Positions 1 through 9,502 of a DNA stretch of 17,907 nt are shown here, in pieces; within the stretch, counting starts at the first letter, position 1; every line of letters starts with the position of its first letter. Source of the stretch: Megamonas sp. UBA1792 (GTDB lineage Bacteria; Bacillota_C; Negativicutes; Selenomonadales; Selenomonadaceae); NCBI GenBank assembly GCA_002315155.1, contig DCFY01000004.1, forward strand, positions 1 through 17,907. The letters are read 5' to 3'. Below the pieces are notes generated by a model. That model did not search any database. It saw only the letters and a program-made list of their open reading frames with translations, and was not told where the DNA came from. The position numbers and the translations under genes are program-made.

Positions 1-1491
1 GGACTTTCTAAGCTTATCGTTCTTTATGATAGTAATAAAATATCAATGGAAGGCAGTACAGATATTGCTTTTACAGAAAATGTTCAGAAACGTATGGAAG
101 CTTTTGGCTTTCAAACGATTACGGTAGAAGATGGCAATGATCTTACTGCAATCGGCAGGGCAATTGAGAAGGCAAAAGCAGATACGACGAAGCCATCGTT
201 TATCACGGTAAAAACGCAGATTGGCTATGGTTGTCCAGCAAAACAGGGTAAAGCAAGTGCCCATGGCGAACCGCTTGGTGAAGATAATGTCAGAGAACTC
301 AAAGAAAACATTAAGTGGCCAAAACAAGATCCGTTTTATGTACCGGATGAAGTTTATGCAAACTATAAGGAACTTGCTAAAAAAGGTGAAGCTGCCGAAG
401 GGAAATGGAATAAGCTTTTTGCTGACTACACCGTGAAATATCCAGAGGATAAGGCTCTTTGGGATAAATTCTATGGTGTAATTGATGCAAAAGCTCTTTT
501 GAATGACACATCTTTTTGGGCCCATGAAGATAAACCGCAAGCAACACGTAATCTTTCAGGGACAATGATTAATCGTATTAAAGATGCATTGCCAAATCTT
601 ATTGGGGGCAGTGCTGACCTTGCACCTTCGAATAAGACGCATATGAATGATGAAAGTGATTTTAATAAGGATAACTATGCTGGTAGAAATCTTCATTTTG
701 GTGTAAGAGAACTTGCGATGGCTGCAATTGCGAATGGTATTACATTGCATGGTGGTCTAAAAACGTATATTGCAACATTCTTCGTTTTTAGCGATTACAC
801 AAAACCGATGATCCGTTTAGCAGCACTCATGGGAATTCCTGTAACGTATATTTTTACCCATGACAGTATTGGTGTAGGTGAAGATGGTCCGACACATGAA
901 CCGGTTGAACAGTTGGCGATGCTTCGTTCGTTGCCCAATATCAATGTGTTTCGCCCGGCAGATGCTACGGAAACAGCAGCTGGATGGTATCTTGCTCTTA
1001 CAAGTAAGACGGTACCAACGGCACTTGTGCTTACACGCCAGAATCTGCCTCAGCTTGCTGGAAGCAGTAAGGAGGCCCTTAAGGGAGCTTATGTCGTTGC
1101 AGATTCTATAAAGGCTGTACCAGATGGTATTTTCATTGCAAGTGGATCAGAAGTTTCACTAGCTGTTGAAGCGAAAGAAATACTTGCAAAAGAAAATATC
1201 GATGTTCGTGTAGTTAGTATGCCATGCATGGATCTATTTGAACAACAGTCAGAAGCTTACAAAGAAGTGATTTTACCAACGGCTGTACGGTCTCGTGTTG
1301 CTGTTGAGGCTGCTTCTGATTTTGGCTGGGGAAAATATATTGGTCTTGATGGTGCAACGGTAACCATGCCAGGCTTTGGTGCTTCAGCACCAGCAGATGT
1401 GCTCTTCAAGAAATTTGGCTTTACAAAGGAAAATGTAGTGGATACAATGAAGAAAGTATATCTTCTTGTAACGGATACGGAAAGTAAATAA
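1..1491 (+). CDS. tkt: Transketolase, C-terminal 496 residues (5' end outside window)
   Basis: Transketolase moves two-carbon ketol units between sugar phosphates in the non-oxidative pentose phosphate pathway, using thiamine diphosphate and a divalent metal. The reading frame is open from base 1 (GLSKLIVLYDSNKIS...), so the gene starts upstream. Full-length enzymes are about 660 residues, so roughly 165 N-terminal residues are missing, including the GDG metal/diphosphate motif. Visible are the end of the pyrophosphate-binding domain, the pyrimidine-binding domain with the GVRE motif (catalytic Glu codon at 709-711), the HDSIGVGEDGPTHEP signature (859-903), and the C-terminal domain (IASGSEVSLAVEA, VVSMPCMDLF). 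It ends at a TAA followed by an intrinsic terminator, so it is transcriptionally separate from the ribosomal genes. No frameshift is seen. Confidence 0.97.
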   Translation, partial: GLSKLIVLYDSNKISMEGSTDIAFTENVQKRMEAFGFQTITVEDGNDLTAIGRAIEKAKADTTKPSFITVKTQIGYGCPAKQGKASAHGEPLGEDNVRELKENIKWPKQDPFYVPDEVYANYKELAKKGEAAEGKWNKLFADYTVKYPEDKALWDKFYGVIDAKALLNDTSFWAHEDKPQATRNLSGTMINRIKDALPNLIGGSADLAPSNKTHMNDESDFNKDNYAGRNLHFGVRELAMAAIANGITLHGGLKTYIATFFVFSDYTKPMIRLAALMGIPVTYIFTHDSIGVGEDGPTHEPVEQLAMLRSLPNINVFRPADATETAAGWYLALTSKTVPTALVLTRQNLPQLAGSSKEALKGAYVVADSIKAVPDGIFIASGSEVSLAVEAKEILAKENIDVRVVSMPCMDLFEQQSEAYKEVILPTAVRSRVAVEAASDFGWGKYIGLDGATVTMPGFGASAPADVLFKKFGFTKENVVDTMKKVYLLVTDTESK

Positions 1492-1508
1492 ATTATCTGA
1501 AATAATGA

Positions 1509-1553
1509 ATGTTGGGGCAAGCAAAAGCTAATTGCTACCCCAACATATTTTTT
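1509..1553 (+). terminator. Intrinsic terminator after tkt
   Basis: ATGTTGGGG (1509-1517) pairs with CCCCAACAT (1538-1546). After a small asymmetric bulge the stem continues as AGCAA/TTGCT (1520-1524 with 1532-1536), closing a short A-rich loop. A T6 run follows at 1548-1553. GC-rich stem plus T-tract 17 nt after the tkt stop is the classic rho-independent layout. Confidence 0.88.
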
Positions 1554-1615
1554 GTCAAAAAAAGCAATATGATACACCAGGTAGCGTGTGCAATAAAAAG
1601 TTGATAAAATAGGTG

Positions 1616-1644
1616 TTGACATTAGTTTTTATAGATGATATTAT
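1616..1644 (+). promoter_or_regulatory. Sigma-70-type promoter for the L7Ae-rpsL-rpsG-fusA-tuf run
   Basis: A perfect -35 TTGACA (1616-1621) is followed, after exactly 17 nt, by TATTAT (1639-1644), five of six matches to the -10 consensus. Transcription would start near 1650-1652, giving a leader of about 44 nt before the L7Ae-like gene. It lies just after the tkt terminator and is the only strong promoter I see in the window. The leader can fold a weak stem GAGTGC/GCATTC. Confidence 0.82.
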
Positions 1645-1681
1645 ATATGAGTGCCTGAAAAAAGCATTCATTTGGTGATAT

Positions 1682-1686
1682 AGGAG
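1682..1686 (+). promoter_or_regulatory. Ribosome-binding site deciding the L7Ae-like start
   Basis: AGGAG at 1682-1686 lies 8 nt before ATG 1695. The upstream in-frame GTG at 1686 shares its G with this site and cannot be served by it. Confidence 0.8.
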
Positions 1687-1694
1687 TGAAGCAA

Positions 1695-1940
1695 ATGACG
1701 CTTGAAACACTGAAAAATGCCACGAAAGTGATTGGCGTTAAACAAGTTACAAAAAGCGTGAATAAGGACAGTGCAATGTGTGTTTTTTTGGCGGATGATG
1801 CTGATGAAAGAGTTCTTATGCCGCTTAAAGCACTTTGTGAAAGTAAACAGGTTGCTATTGTAAAGGTAGAAACGATGGCAGAGATAGGTAAGGCTTGTTT
1901 AATTGAAGTTGGTGCGGCTGCCGCAGCGATTTTAAAGTAG
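1695..1940 (+). CDS. rplGB: L7Ae-family ribosome-associated protein (YbxF/L7Ae-like)
   Basis: A small kink-turn RNA-binding protein of the L7Ae/L30e/S12e/Gadd45 fold. In Bacillus the equivalent gene (ybxF) also lies directly before rpsL. The 81-residue product matches the usual length of about 82. Family signatures are visible: the N-terminal VIGVKQVTKSV segment (compare the IIGTKQ region of YbxF) and the C-terminal IGKACLIEVGAAAAAI block that lines the RNA-binding face. I chose ATG 1695 over an in-frame GTG at 1686, which overlaps the AGGAG ribosome-binding site. It is the first gene after the promoter at 1616-1644 and is probably co-transcribed with rpsL, 86 nt downstream. Its role in bacteria is poorly settled; kink-turn binding is inferred from the family. 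Confidence 0.92.
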   Translation: MTLETLKNATKVIGVKQVTKSVNKDSAMCVFLADDADERVLMPLKALCESKQVAIVKVETMAEIGKACLIEVGAAAAAILK

Positions 1941-2026
1941 CTATTATTGTTAAAAATTTTGTTGCTTATTATGGGCGATGAGATTATTAAATAATAAATT
2001 TAAAATTAAAGGAAGGAGGTGCATGT

Positions 2027-2410
2027 ATGCCTACAATTAATCAGTTAGTCCGTAAAGGCAGACAGAGTATGCAGGAAAAATCTACAGCACCGGCTTTGAA
2101 GAACTGCCCACAGAAACGTGGAGTTTGTACAAGAGTATATACAACTACTCCGAAAAAACCAAACTCGGCACTTCGTAAGGTTGCTCGTGTTCGTTTAACG
2201 AATAGCATTGAAGTAACAGCTTATATTCCGGGAATTGGTCATAATCTTCAGGAACATAGTGTTGTTTTGATCAGAGGCGGTCGTGTAAAGGATTTACCGG
2301 GTGTTCGTTATCATATCATTCGTGGTTCTTTAGATACTGCAGGTGTTCAGGATCGTAAACAGTCAAGGTCCAAGTATGGTGCGAAACGCGCTAAAGCTAA
2401 GAAAAAATAA
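2027..2410 (+). CDS. rpsL: 30S ribosomal protein S12
   Basis: S12 sits at the decoding centre of the small subunit and helps check codon-anticodon pairing. The 127-residue product has the conserved [24 protein letters not shown] block and the [10 protein letters not shown] loop. Lysines at positions 43 and 88, where streptomycin-resistance changes occur in other bacteria, are both the wild-type residue, so no ribosomal streptomycin resistance is predicted from this gene. The ATG follows GGAAGGAGGTG, a near-perfect Shine-Dalgarno. An out-of-frame ATG lies 4 nt upstream (2023) and is not the start. The 86-nt A+T-rich gap before it holds no convincing promoter. Confidence 0.99.
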   Translation: MPTINQLVRKGRQSMQEKSTAPALKNCPQKRGVCTRVYTTTPKKPNSALRKVARVRLTNSIEVTAYIPGIGHNLQEHSVVLIRGGRVKDLPGVRYHIIRGSLDTAGVQDRKQSRSKYGAKRAKAKKK

Positions 2411-2432
2411 TGTAATTTAAATTAATAAGTAA

Positions 2433-2915
<483 letters not shown>

Positions 2916-2952
2916 TCATTAGAGGTATCTAAATTTAAGGAGCGATGTAATA

Positions 2953-5031
2953 GTGGGCAGAGAGTTTTCACTTGAAAAAACTCGTAATATAGGAATTATG
3001 GCGCATATAGATGCCGGCAAGACCACTACTACTGAACGTATCCTCTTTTATACAGGTAAAGTACACAAGATTGGTGAAGTTCATGAAGGCGCTGCTACAA
3101 TGGACTGGATGGCACAGGAACAGGAAAGAGGTATCACAATTACCTCGGCTGCAACTACTTGCCACTGGAAAGAACATCGTATCAACATCATAGACACACC
3201 AGGCCACGTGGACTTTACAGTTGAAGTGGAACGTTCACTTAGAGTGCTTGATGGTGCAGTAGCTGTATTGACTGCAAAGGGTGGGGTTGAACCTCAGACT
3301 GAAACAGTATGGCGTCAGGCTGAAAAATATAACGTACCGCGTATGGCATACGTTAATAAAATGGATATTGTTGGGGCGGATTTTTTCAACGTCATTAAAA
3401 TGATGCATGAACGCTTACATGCAAATCCAGTTGCAATTCAGCTTCCTATCGGTTCGGAAGATGACTTTCTTGGAATTGTCGATCTTGTCAAAATGGATGC
3501 TATCATTTATGAAGATGATCTTGGCAGAGTCAGTGATGAGGTTGCTATTCCAGATAACTTAAAAGAACAAGCCGAAGAATATCGTCAGAAACTCATTGAG
3601 GCAGTTGCTGAAACCGACGATGAACTCATGATGAAGTATCTTGATGGCAAAGAACTTACTGAAGAAGAAATCAAAGGCGCTATTCGTAAAGCTACGATCG
3701 CCTGCAAGATGTGCCCAGTTACTTGTGGTACTTCTTATAAAAATAAAGGCGTTCAGCCAATGCTTGATGCAGTTGTTGACTACATGCCAGCACCAACAGA
3801 TGTACCTGCAATTAAAGGAACAGATCCTGATAGTGGGGAAGAAGATCATCGCCCGTCTGATGATAGTGCACCTTTTTCAGCTTTAGCATTTAAAATTATG
3901 GCTGATCCATATGTGGGGAAACTTGCATTCTTCCGGGTATATTCTGGTTCGTTATCCGCAGGTTCTTATGTATACAACTCAACAAAAGGAAAGAAAGAAC
4001 GTATTGGTCGTATCCTTCAGATGCATGCAAACCATCGTGAAGAACTTCAATATGTCTACAGCGGTGACATAGCAGCTGCAGTTGGTTTGAAAGATACAAC
4101 GACTGGTGACACACTTTGTGATGAAGATGCGCCGATCATTCTTGAATCAATGGTATTTCCTGATCCAGTTATTTCTGTTGCGGTTGAGCCAAAAACAAAG
4201 GTCGACCAGGAAAAAATGGGTATTGCACTTCAGAAACTTGCAGAAGAAGATCCTACTTTCCGCGTGAGAACGGATATTGAAACAGGACAGACAATTATTT
4301 CCGGTATGGGTGAACTTCATTTGGAAATTATTGTTGACCGTATGCTTCGTGAATTTAAAGTAGATTGTACGGTTGGTAAACCGCAGGTTGCTTATCGCGA
4401 AACAATTCGTAAGACAATTAAGGCAGAAGGCAAGTTTATACGTCAGTCTGGTGGTCGTGGTCAATATGGTCATTGCTGGCTTGAACTTGTTCCGCAGGAC
4501 CCTGGCGTAGGCTTCAGCTTTGAAAATAAAGTTGTTGGCGGAGCTATTCCTAAAGAATTTATTAATCCGATTGAAGCTGGCGTTAAAGAAGCAATGGAAA
4601 ATGGTGTCGTTGCTGGTTACCCGATGGTTGATATTAAGGCGATCGTTTTTGACGGTTCTTTCCATGATGTCGATTCTTCGGAAATGGCATTTAAAATTGC
4701 TGGTTCAATGGCATTCAGATCTGGTGCTCAAAAAGCTACGCCGGTACTTCTTGAACCGTATGTTAAGGTTGAAGTTATTGTTCCGGAAAATTATATGGGC
4801 GATGTAATCGGTGACTTGAATTCACGCCGTGGACGTATCGAAGGTATGGAAGCGCGTAATGGTGCACAAGTAATTGATGCGTTCGTTCCGCTTTCTGAAA
4901 TGTTCGGATACTCTACAGACTTACGTTCTAAAACTCAGGGTCGTGGGAACTACTCCATGGAAGTTTCTTACTATGATGAAGTTCCTAAAAATATATCAGA
5001 TAATATTGTCGCTAAAAACAAAGGCGAATAA
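2953..5031 (+). CDS. fusA: Translation elongation factor G
   Basis: EF-G is the GTPase that drives translocation of tRNA and mRNA and, with RRF, ribosome recycling. The 692-residue product has the normal length and domain order. The G domain carries AHIDAGKTT (P-loop, residues 17-25), the RGITITSAA switch I, DTPGH (81-85) and NKMD (135-138). Domain II follows ([21 protein letters not shown]), then domain III ([20 protein letters not shown]), domain IV ([12 protein letters not shown]) and the domain V C-terminus ([16 protein letters not shown]). It starts with GTG at 2953, supported by AAGGAG at 2937-2942 and by the expected [16 protein letters not shown]-terminus. It looks like a canonical EF-G rather than a TetM-type protection protein. 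Confidence 0.99.
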   Translation: MGREFSLEKTRNIGIMAHIDAGKTTTTERILFYTGKVHKIGEVHEGAATMDWMAQEQERGITITSAATTCHWKEHRINIIDTPGHVDFTVEVERSLRVLDGAVAVLTAKGGVEPQTETVWRQAEKYNVPRMAYVNKMDIVGADFFNVIKMMHERLHANPVAIQLPIGSEDDFLGIVDLVKMDAIIYEDDLGRVSDEVAIPDNLKEQAEEYRQKLIEAVAETDDELMMKYLDGKELTEEEIKGAIRKATIACKMCPVTCGTSYKNKGVQPMLDAVVDYMPAPTDVPAIKGTDPDSGEEDHRPSDDSAPFSALAFKIMADPYVGKLAFFRVYSGSLSAGSYVYNSTKGKKERIGRILQMHANHREELQYVYSGDIAAAVGLKDTTTGDTLCDEDAPIILESMVFPDPVISVAVEPKTKVDQEKMGIALQKLAEEDPTFRVRTDIETGQTIISGMGELHLEIIVDRMLREFKVDCTVGKPQVAYRETIRKTIKAEGKFIRQSGGRGQYGHCWLELVPQDPGVGFSFENKVVGGAIPKEFINPIEAGVKEAMENGVVAGYPMVDIKAIVFDGSFHDVDSSEMAFKIAGSMAFRSGAQKATPVLLEPYVKVEVIVPENYMGDVIGDLNSRRGRIEGMEARNGAQVIDAFVPLSEMFGYSTDLRSKTQGRGNYSMEVSYYDEVPKNISDNIVAKNKGE

Positions 5032-5049
5032 GGGAGGAAATTACTTACA

Positions 5050-6237
5050 ATGGCTAAACAAAAGTTTGAAAGAACAAAACCACATGTAAACATTGGTACA
5101 ATCGGTCACGTTGACCATGGCAAGACTACTCTGACGGCTGCAATTACGAAAGTGCTCTCAGAAAAGGGCGGCGCTTCTTTCATGGATTATTCTATGATTG
5201 ATAAGGCTCCGGAAGAAAGAGAACGTGGGATTACAATCAATACGGCTCACGTTGAATATGAAACTGAAAAAAGACATTATGCTCATGTTGACTGCCCGGG
5301 TCATGCTGATTATGTAAAGAACATGATCACTGGTGCAGCACAGATGGATGGTGCAATCCTTGTTGTTAGTGCAGCTGATGGCCCTATGCCACAGACACGC
5401 GAACATATTCTTCTTTCTCGTCAGGTTGGTGTGCCAGCAATGGTCGTTTTCCTGAACAAAGCAGATATGGTTGATGATGACGAATTGCTTGAACTTGTCG
5501 AAATGGAAGTTCGCGAACTTCTTTCCAGTTATGATTTCCCTGGTGATGACATTCCAGTTATTACAGGTTCCGCACTTAAGGCTCTTGAAGGCGATGAAAA
5601 GTATAAGGCTAAGATCATGGAACTCATGGATGCTGTTGATGAGTATATCCCAACTCCAGTTCGTGATACAGACAAGCCTTTCCTGATGCCGGTTGAAGAT
5701 GTATTTACGATTACGGGTCGCGGTACTGTTGCCACAGGTCGTGTTGAACGTGGCGAACTTAAACTGAATGACGTTGTAGAAATTGTTGGTATGGAAGATG
5801 CAGCGAAATCCACAACTGTTACAGGTATTGAAATGTTCCGCAAAATGCTTGATAGTGCTGTTGCTGGTGATAACATCGGCGCATTGCTTCGTGGTATCGA
5901 TCGCAAGGAAATTCAGCGTGGACAGGTTCTTGCTAAGCCGGGAACGATTCATCCGCATACGAAATTTCAGGCTCAGGTTTATGTACTGACGAAAGAAGAA
6001 GGCGGTCGTCATACACCATTCTTCACAAACTATCGCCCACAGTTCTACTTCCGTACAACGGATGTAACTGGTGTTGTAAACTTGCCTGAAGGTACTGAAA
6101 TGGTAATGCCTGGCGATAACATCGAAATGGATATTGAACTTATCACTCCGATCGCTATCGAAAAAGGTTTGCGTTTCGCAATTCGTGAAGGTGGCCATAC
6201 TGTTGGCGCTGGTCGCGTAATTGAAATCAAAGAATAA
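5050..6237 (+). CDS. tuf: Translation elongation factor Tu
   Basis: EF-Tu delivers aminoacyl-tRNA to the ribosomal A site as a GTP complex. The 395-residue product has all G-domain motifs: GHVDHGKT (19-26), the RGITI switch I (59-63), DCPGH with catalytic His85 (81-85), and NKAD (136-139). Beta-barrel domains 2 and 3 follow, ending in GGRTVGAG-type sequence ([15 protein letters not shown]). It lies 18 nt after fusA with AGGGAGGA before the ATG. The gene is intact. A strong hairpin and a T-tract lie just downstream, so part of the transcripts may end or be processed after tuf. Whether a second tuf copy exists elsewhere cannot be seen from here. Confidence 0.99.
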   Translation: MAKQKFERTKPHVNIGTIGHVDHGKTTLTAAITKVLSEKGGASFMDYSMIDKAPEERERGITINTAHVEYETEKRHYAHVDCPGHADYVKNMITGAAQMDGAILVVSAADGPMPQTREHILLSRQVGVPAMVVFLNKADMVDDDELLELVEMEVRELLSSYDFPGDDIPVITGSALKALEGDEKYKAKIMELMDAVDEYIPTPVRDTDKPFLMPVEDVFTITGRGTVATGRVERGELKLNDVVEIVGMEDAAKSTTVTGIEMFRKMLDSAVAGDNIGALLRGIDRKEIQRGQVLAKPGTIHPHTKFQAQVYVLTKEEGGRHTPFFTNYRPQFYFRTTDVTGVVNLPEGTEMVMPGDNIEMDIELITPIAIEKGLRFAIREGGHTVGAGRVIEIKE

Positions 6238-6250
6238 TTAATGTTTAAAT

Positions 6251-6294
6251 TATATAAGGGCGACGAATCCGTCGCCCTTATATAAAGGTTTTTT
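6251..6294 (+). terminator. Perfect 15-bp hairpin with T6 tract after tuf (terminator or attenuator-like)
   Basis: 6251-6265 and 6270-6284 are perfect inverted repeats of 15 bp around a 4-nt AATC loop; the core is AAGGGCGACG/CGTCGCCCTT. A T6 run lies at 6289-6294, but four bases (AAGG) separate it from the stem. Those four can instead pair with CCTT at 6276-6279, giving a small hairpin directly abutting the T-run. It may be a partial terminator between the str and S10 units or an RNA-processing/stability element. A full stop is unlikely because no good new promoter is seen before rpsJ. Confidence 0.65.
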
Positions 6295-6398
6295 GGTACC
6301 CCCCAATGCGATGACGTGGTAGATTGCTCGCGTCTGCGAGGGAACTAGCACGGAGAAGTGTTCGGGTCTTGAACCTGAGCGATAAGGAGGAAAATAAA
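6295..6398 (+). promoter_or_regulatory. Structured leader of the S10 operon
   Basis: The untranslated stretch between the hairpin after tuf and rpsJ is more G+C-rich than usual for intergenic DNA here. It can form CTCGC-GTCT-GCGAG (6327-6340) and a 7-bp stem with two G-U pairs, 6361-6367 with 6373-6379, just before the AAGGAGG of rpsJ. In other bacteria the S10 leader is a target for autoregulation by L4; a similar role is inferred only from position. No clear promoter was found in it. Confidence 0.4.
6384..6390 (+). promoter_or_regulatory. Ribosome-binding site deciding the rpsJ TTG start
   Basis: AAGGAGG at 6384-6390 lies 8 nt before TTG 6399. The frame stays open to 6324 but no ribosome-binding site serves the upstream codons and the extra 25 residues do not look like S10. 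Confidence 0.9.
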
Positions 6399-6710
6399 TT
6401 GTCTAAACAGCAAAAAATTAGAATTCGTTTAAAGGCTTATGATCATAAAGCTCTTGATCAGAGCGCAGTGAAAATTGTTGATACTGCAAAAAGAACGGGT
6501 GCAATGGTATCCGGTCCTATTCCACTACCTACTGAAAAGAACATTTTTACAATTTTGCGTTCTCCACATGTTAATAAGGATTCACGCGAACAGTTCGAAA
6601 TGAGAACTCATAAACGTCTTATTGATATTTTAGAACCAACTTCCAAAACTGTAGATGCTTTAATGCGCTTGGATTTGCCAGCTGGTGTGGATATCGAAAT
6701 CAAATTGTAA
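6399..6710 (+). CDS. rpsJ: 30S ribosomal protein S10
   Basis: S10 is a head protein of the 30S subunit; as NusE it also joins the Nus antitermination complex with NusB. From TTG 6399 the product is 103 residues, the same as E. coli S10. It shows the N-terminal [11 protein letters not shown] strand, the [16 protein letters not shown] loop, the [17 protein letters not shown] segment and the [19 protein letters not shown] end. The TTG start is decided by AAGGAGG 8 nt upstream and by the family N-terminus. It is the first gene of the S10 operon, after a 161-nt structured leader, with rplC 15 nt downstream. Confidence 0.98.
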   Translation: MSKQQKIRIRLKAYDHKALDQSAVKIVDTAKRTGAMVSGPIPLPTEKNIFTILRSPHVNKDSREQFEMRTHKRLIDILEPTSKTVDALMRLDLPAGVDIEIKL

Positions 6711-6725
6711 GAGGAGGTGGAATGA

Positions 6726-7370
6726 ATGTCTAAAGCAATTTTGGGTAGAAAACTGGGTATGACTCAAATCTTTACTGAAGAAGGTAAAGTAGTCCCTGTT
6801 ACAGTTGTTGAATCTGCAAAAAACATCGTTGTTCAGAACAGAACAATCGAAAATGATGGTTATAATGCTGTACAGATCGGCTTTGGTAATATGAAAGAAT
6901 ATAAAGTAACGAAACCAATGAAAGGTCACTTCGCAAAGGCTGGTATTGCACCAGTAAAGTTCATTCGTGAAATGCGTTTGACTGATGCTTCTGAATATAA
7001 AGTCGGTGATACAATCGGCGTTGATATATTTAGTGCTGGCGAATTAGTTGACGTTACAGGTACATCAAAAGGTAAAGGTTTTGCCGGTACTATCAAACGT
7101 CATAACTTCGCTTGCGGCCCTATGGGGCATGGTTCCAAGTCACATCGTGAACCAGGGTCTACTGGTGCGATGATTAGTGGTCATGGTGGACGTGTACTAA
7201 AAGGTAAAAAGCTGCCAGGTCATATGGGTTCTCAGCGTGTTACTGTACAGCGCTTAAGCGTAGTCAGAGTAGATGCTGATCGTAACTTACTTTTGATTAA
7301 AGGTGCTATTCCGGGACCAAAGAATAGCGTTGTTGTTATTAAAAACACGGTTAAACCGGGTAAAAACTAA
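6726..7370 (+). CDS. rplC: 50S ribosomal protein L3
   Basis: L3 is an early assembly protein of the large subunit whose long extension reaches towards the peptidyl transferase centre. The 214-residue product has the [16 protein letters not shown] start, the [16 protein letters not shown] segment, the extended loop around [15 protein letters not shown], and the [16 protein letters not shown] tract. Length is normal for Firmicutes. The ATG follows GAGGAGGTGG. Another ATG three bases upstream is out of frame. It lies directly after rpsJ in the standard operon order. Confidence 0.99.
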   Translation: MSKAILGRKLGMTQIFTEEGKVVPVTVVESAKNIVVQNRTIENDGYNAVQIGFGNMKEYKVTKPMKGHFAKAGIAPVKFIREMRLTDASEYKVGDTIGVDIFSAGELVDVTGTSKGKGFAGTIKRHNFACGPMGHGSKSHREPGSTGAMISGHGGRVLKGKKLPGHMGSQRVTVQRLSVVRVDADRNLLLIKGAIPGPKNSVVVIKNTVKPGKN

Positions 7371-7393
7371 TTGGAAGGAGGATATGCTATATT

Positions 7394-8017
7394 ATGCCTA
7401 AAGTAGCAGTTTATACAGTCACAGGTCAGCAGGCTGGTGATTTAGAATTAAATGAAAGCATATTCGGCGTTGAAGTGAATGGAGCGCTGCTCCATCAAGC
7501 AGTCGTTATGCAGCTCGCATCGCAGCGTCTTGGTACGCATGCGACGAAAACCAGGGGTTTTGTACGCGGTGGCGGACGTAAACCTTGGAAGCAGAAGGGC
7601 ACAGGTCGTGCAAGAAGCGGATCAACGCGTTCCCCAATCTGGGTTGGCGGTGGTACGGTTTTTGGACCTACACCTCGTTCATATGCTTTTAGGATGCCGC
7701 GTAAACAGCGTCGTTTAGCAATTAAATGTGCTTTATCTGATAAAGTACAGAGTGGAGATTTTGTTGTTTTAGAAAATCTTGATTTTGCAGCACCGAAGAC
7801 AAAAGATGTTGTGAAAATGCTCAATGATTTTAGCGTAGAAAAGAAAGTTCTCATTATTACAGCTGATGAAGCTGAAAATGTAGAAAAGTCTTCGCGCAAT
7901 ATTCCTGGTGTAAAAGCCATCAATACTTCTGGATTGAATGTTTATGATATTTTAAATCATAACAAACTCTTCATTACGAAAGATGCTATTACACGTATTG
8001 AGGAGGTACTTGAATAA
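7394..8017 (+). CDS. rplD: 50S ribosomal protein L4
   Basis: L4 binds 23S rRNA early in assembly and its extended loop lines the peptide exit tunnel. In enterobacteria it also represses the S10 operon. The 207-residue product carries the tunnel loop [16 protein letters not shown], where macrolide-resistance changes map in other species; it reads as wild type. The [13 protein letters not shown] segment and the globular C-terminal domain ([18 protein letters not shown]) follow. Its stop codon TAA shares its last A with the rplW ATG, so the two are likely translationally coupled. Confidence 0.99.
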   Translation: MPKVAVYTVTGQQAGDLELNESIFGVEVNGALLHQAVVMQLASQRLGTHATKTRGFVRGGGRKPWKQKGTGRARSGSTRSPIWVGGGTVFGPTPRSYAFRMPRKQRRLAIKCALSDKVQSGDFVVLENLDFAAPKTKDVVKMLNDFSVEKKVLIITADEAENVEKSSRNIPGVKAINTSGLNVYDILNHNKLFITKDAITRIEEVLE

Positions 8018-8298
8018 TGGACGCACGTGATATCTTGATCCGTCCGCTTATTACGGAAAGAACGACGGCACTCATGGCTGAAGGTAAATATGTATTTGTT
8101 GTTAATAATAATGCAAATAAGATTGAAATCAGCAGAGCAGTTGCAGAAGTATTCAAAGTAAAAGTGGCTTCGGTAAATACGGTAAATGTTACCGGTAAAG
8201 TAAAACGAATGGGACGCAGCATTGGTAAGCGTTCTGACTATAAAAAAGCAATCGTAAAGCTTGCAGCTGGAGAATCCATAGAATTCTTCGAAGCGTAA
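8017..8298 (+). CDS. rplW: 50S ribosomal protein L23
   Basis: L23 sits at the exit of the peptide tunnel and is the docking site for trigger factor and SRP. The 93-residue product is family length, with the [16 protein letters not shown] start, the [24 protein letters not shown] core and the [23 protein letters not shown] arm. It overlaps the rplD stop by one base. The GAGG in the last codons of rplD (8000-8003) is its ribosome-binding site. Confidence 0.99.
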   Translation: MDARDILIRPLITERTTALMAEGKYVFVVNNNANKIEISRAVAEVFKVKVASVNTVNVTGKVKRMGRSIGKRSDYKKAIVKLAAGESIEFFEA

Positions 8299-8323
8299 GA
8301 TTTGGGAAAAGGAGGTAAAGCAA

Positions 8324-9151
8324 GTGGCAATAAAAAGTTTTAAACCATACTCTGCAGGCAGAAGATTTATGACAGTGGCCTCATTTGATGAGATCACGAC
8401 AAACAAGCCTGAAAAATCCCTCGTTGAAAGTCTTAAAAGTCATGGCGGACGTAATCAGCAGGGCCGTATGACAGTTAGACATCAAGGCGGTGGACATAAG
8501 CGCCTTTATCGTGTGATTGATTTCAAACGTACAAAAGATGGTATTCCGGCACGCGTTGCTACGATCGAATATGATCCGAACCGCAGTGCTCGTATTGCAC
8601 TTTTGAACTACGTAGACGGTGAAAAACGTTATATCTTAGCACCTAACGGACTTAATGTTGGTGATCAGGTTGTTTCAGGTCCAGAGGCAGATATCAAACC
8701 AGGGAATGCTCTTCCAATAACGAATATTCCGGTTGGTACTACGCTTCATAATATTGAACTTAAAATCGGTAAAGGCGGACAACTTGTTCGTTCAGCTGGT
8801 GCGGGAGCTCAGCTCATGGCTAAAGAGGGCGATTATGCACTTCTTCGTATGCCATCGGGGGAACTTCGCAAGGTTCATATCAATTGTCGTGCAACAATTG
8901 GTCAGGTCGGCAACCTTGAGCATGAAAACATTACGATCGGCAAAGCAGGTCGTTCTCGTTGGCTCGGCATTCGTCCGGCAAACCGTGGTGTAGCGATGAA
9001 TCCAAATGACCATCCACATGGTGGTGGGGAAGGCCGTAGCCCAGTTGGTCGTAAACATCCTGTTACTAAATGGGGTAAGTGCGCTATGGGTGCTACAACT
9101 CGTCGTAAGAAAAACTCTGACAAGTTCATTGTTAAAGGACGCACGAAATAA
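8324..9151 (+). CDS. rplB: 50S ribosomal protein L2
   Basis: L2 is needed for subunit association and for building the peptidyl transferase region. The 275-residue product has normal length. It shows the N-terminal [15 protein letters not shown] segment, the RNA-binding core ([33 protein letters not shown]), and the C-terminal [14 protein letters not shown] motif with the conserved functional histidine at residue 230 (His229 in E. coli numbering). It starts with GTG at 8324 behind AAAGGAGG. A 63-nt gap to rpsS is the longest gap inside this S10 operon. Confidence 0.99.
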   Translation: MAIKSFKPYSAGRRFMTVASFDEITTNKPEKSLVESLKSHGGRNQQGRMTVRHQGGGHKRLYRVIDFKRTKDGIPARVATIEYDPNRSARIALLNYVDGEKRYILAPNGLNVGDQVVSGPEADIKPGNALPITNIPVGTTLHNIELKIGKGGQLVRSAGAGAQLMAKEGDYALLRMPSGELRKVHINCRATIGQVGNLEHENITIGKAGRSRWLGIRPANRGVAMNPNDHPHGGGEGRSPVGRKHPVTKWGKCAMGATTRRKKNSDKFIVKGRTK

Positions 9152-9214
9152 AATGTGCTGAGAAACGACAGGTGATTGCCGTAAAAGGCTTTCCTGGCGA
9201 AAGGAGGACATACT

Positions 9215-9496
9215 TTGTCAAGATCAGTTAAAAAAGGACCTTACGTTCATCCAAGTGTACTAAAGAAGATTGATGCGATGAATGAAGCAAACGAAAAGAA
9301 AGTTATTAAGACTTGGTCGCGCAGCTCTATGATTCTGCCTACTTTTGTAGGTCATACGATTGCAGTTCATGATGGCCGCAAACATGTACCTGTTTATGTA
9401 ACTGAAGATATGGTTGGCCATAAGCTCGGTGAGTTTGCACCGACGCGTACATTTAAAGGCCATTCTGGTGAAGAAAGAAAGACGACACTTAAGTAA
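9215..9496 (+). CDS. rpsS: 30S ribosomal protein S19
   Basis: S19 is a head protein of the 30S subunit that contacts the A-site tRNA and the B1a bridge. The 93-residue product has [19 protein letters not shown] at the N-terminus, the [23 protein letters not shown] core and the [17 protein letters not shown] block, all diagnostic. It starts with TTG at 9215; the ribosome-binding site AAAGGAGG ends at 9207, seven bases upstream. A small hairpin (9189-9203) can touch the 5' edge of this site. Confidence 0.98.
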   Translation: MSRSVKKGPYVHPSVLKKIDAMNEANEKKVIKTWSRSSMILPTFVGHTIAVHDGRKHVPVYVTEDMVGHKLGEFAPTRTFKGHSGEERKTTLK

Positions 9497-9502
9497 TTGC
9501 CG

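Noticed and set aside
1947..1972. Possible promoter between the L7Ae-like gene and rpsL (TTGTTA at 1947-1952, TATTAT at 1967-1972).
   Set aside because: The spacer is only 14 nt and the -35 is weak; the stretch is simply A+T-rich. Co-transcription from the 1616-1644 promoter is a better explanation.
5158..6198. A 346-codon open frame on the minus strand opposite tuf, and shorter ones opposite fusA (for example 4147-4665).
   Set aside because: They lie wholly inside strongly supported elongation-factor genes, have odd Phe/Cys/Asn/His-rich compositions, no ribosome-binding site or recognisable domain. They arise from the biased codon use of the sense gene.
6221..6256. Possible promoter at the end of tuf (TTGAAA at 6221 with TTAAAT or TATATA-like -10).
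   Set aside because: The -10 candidates are poor or badly spaced, and the start would lie inside the 15-bp hairpin. Not enough to call.
6324..6398. Longer N-terminus for S10 from a TTG at 6324.
   Set aside because: The extra 25 residues do not match S10 proteins, the region contains the AAGGAGG site itself, and TTG 6399 gives the exact family length.
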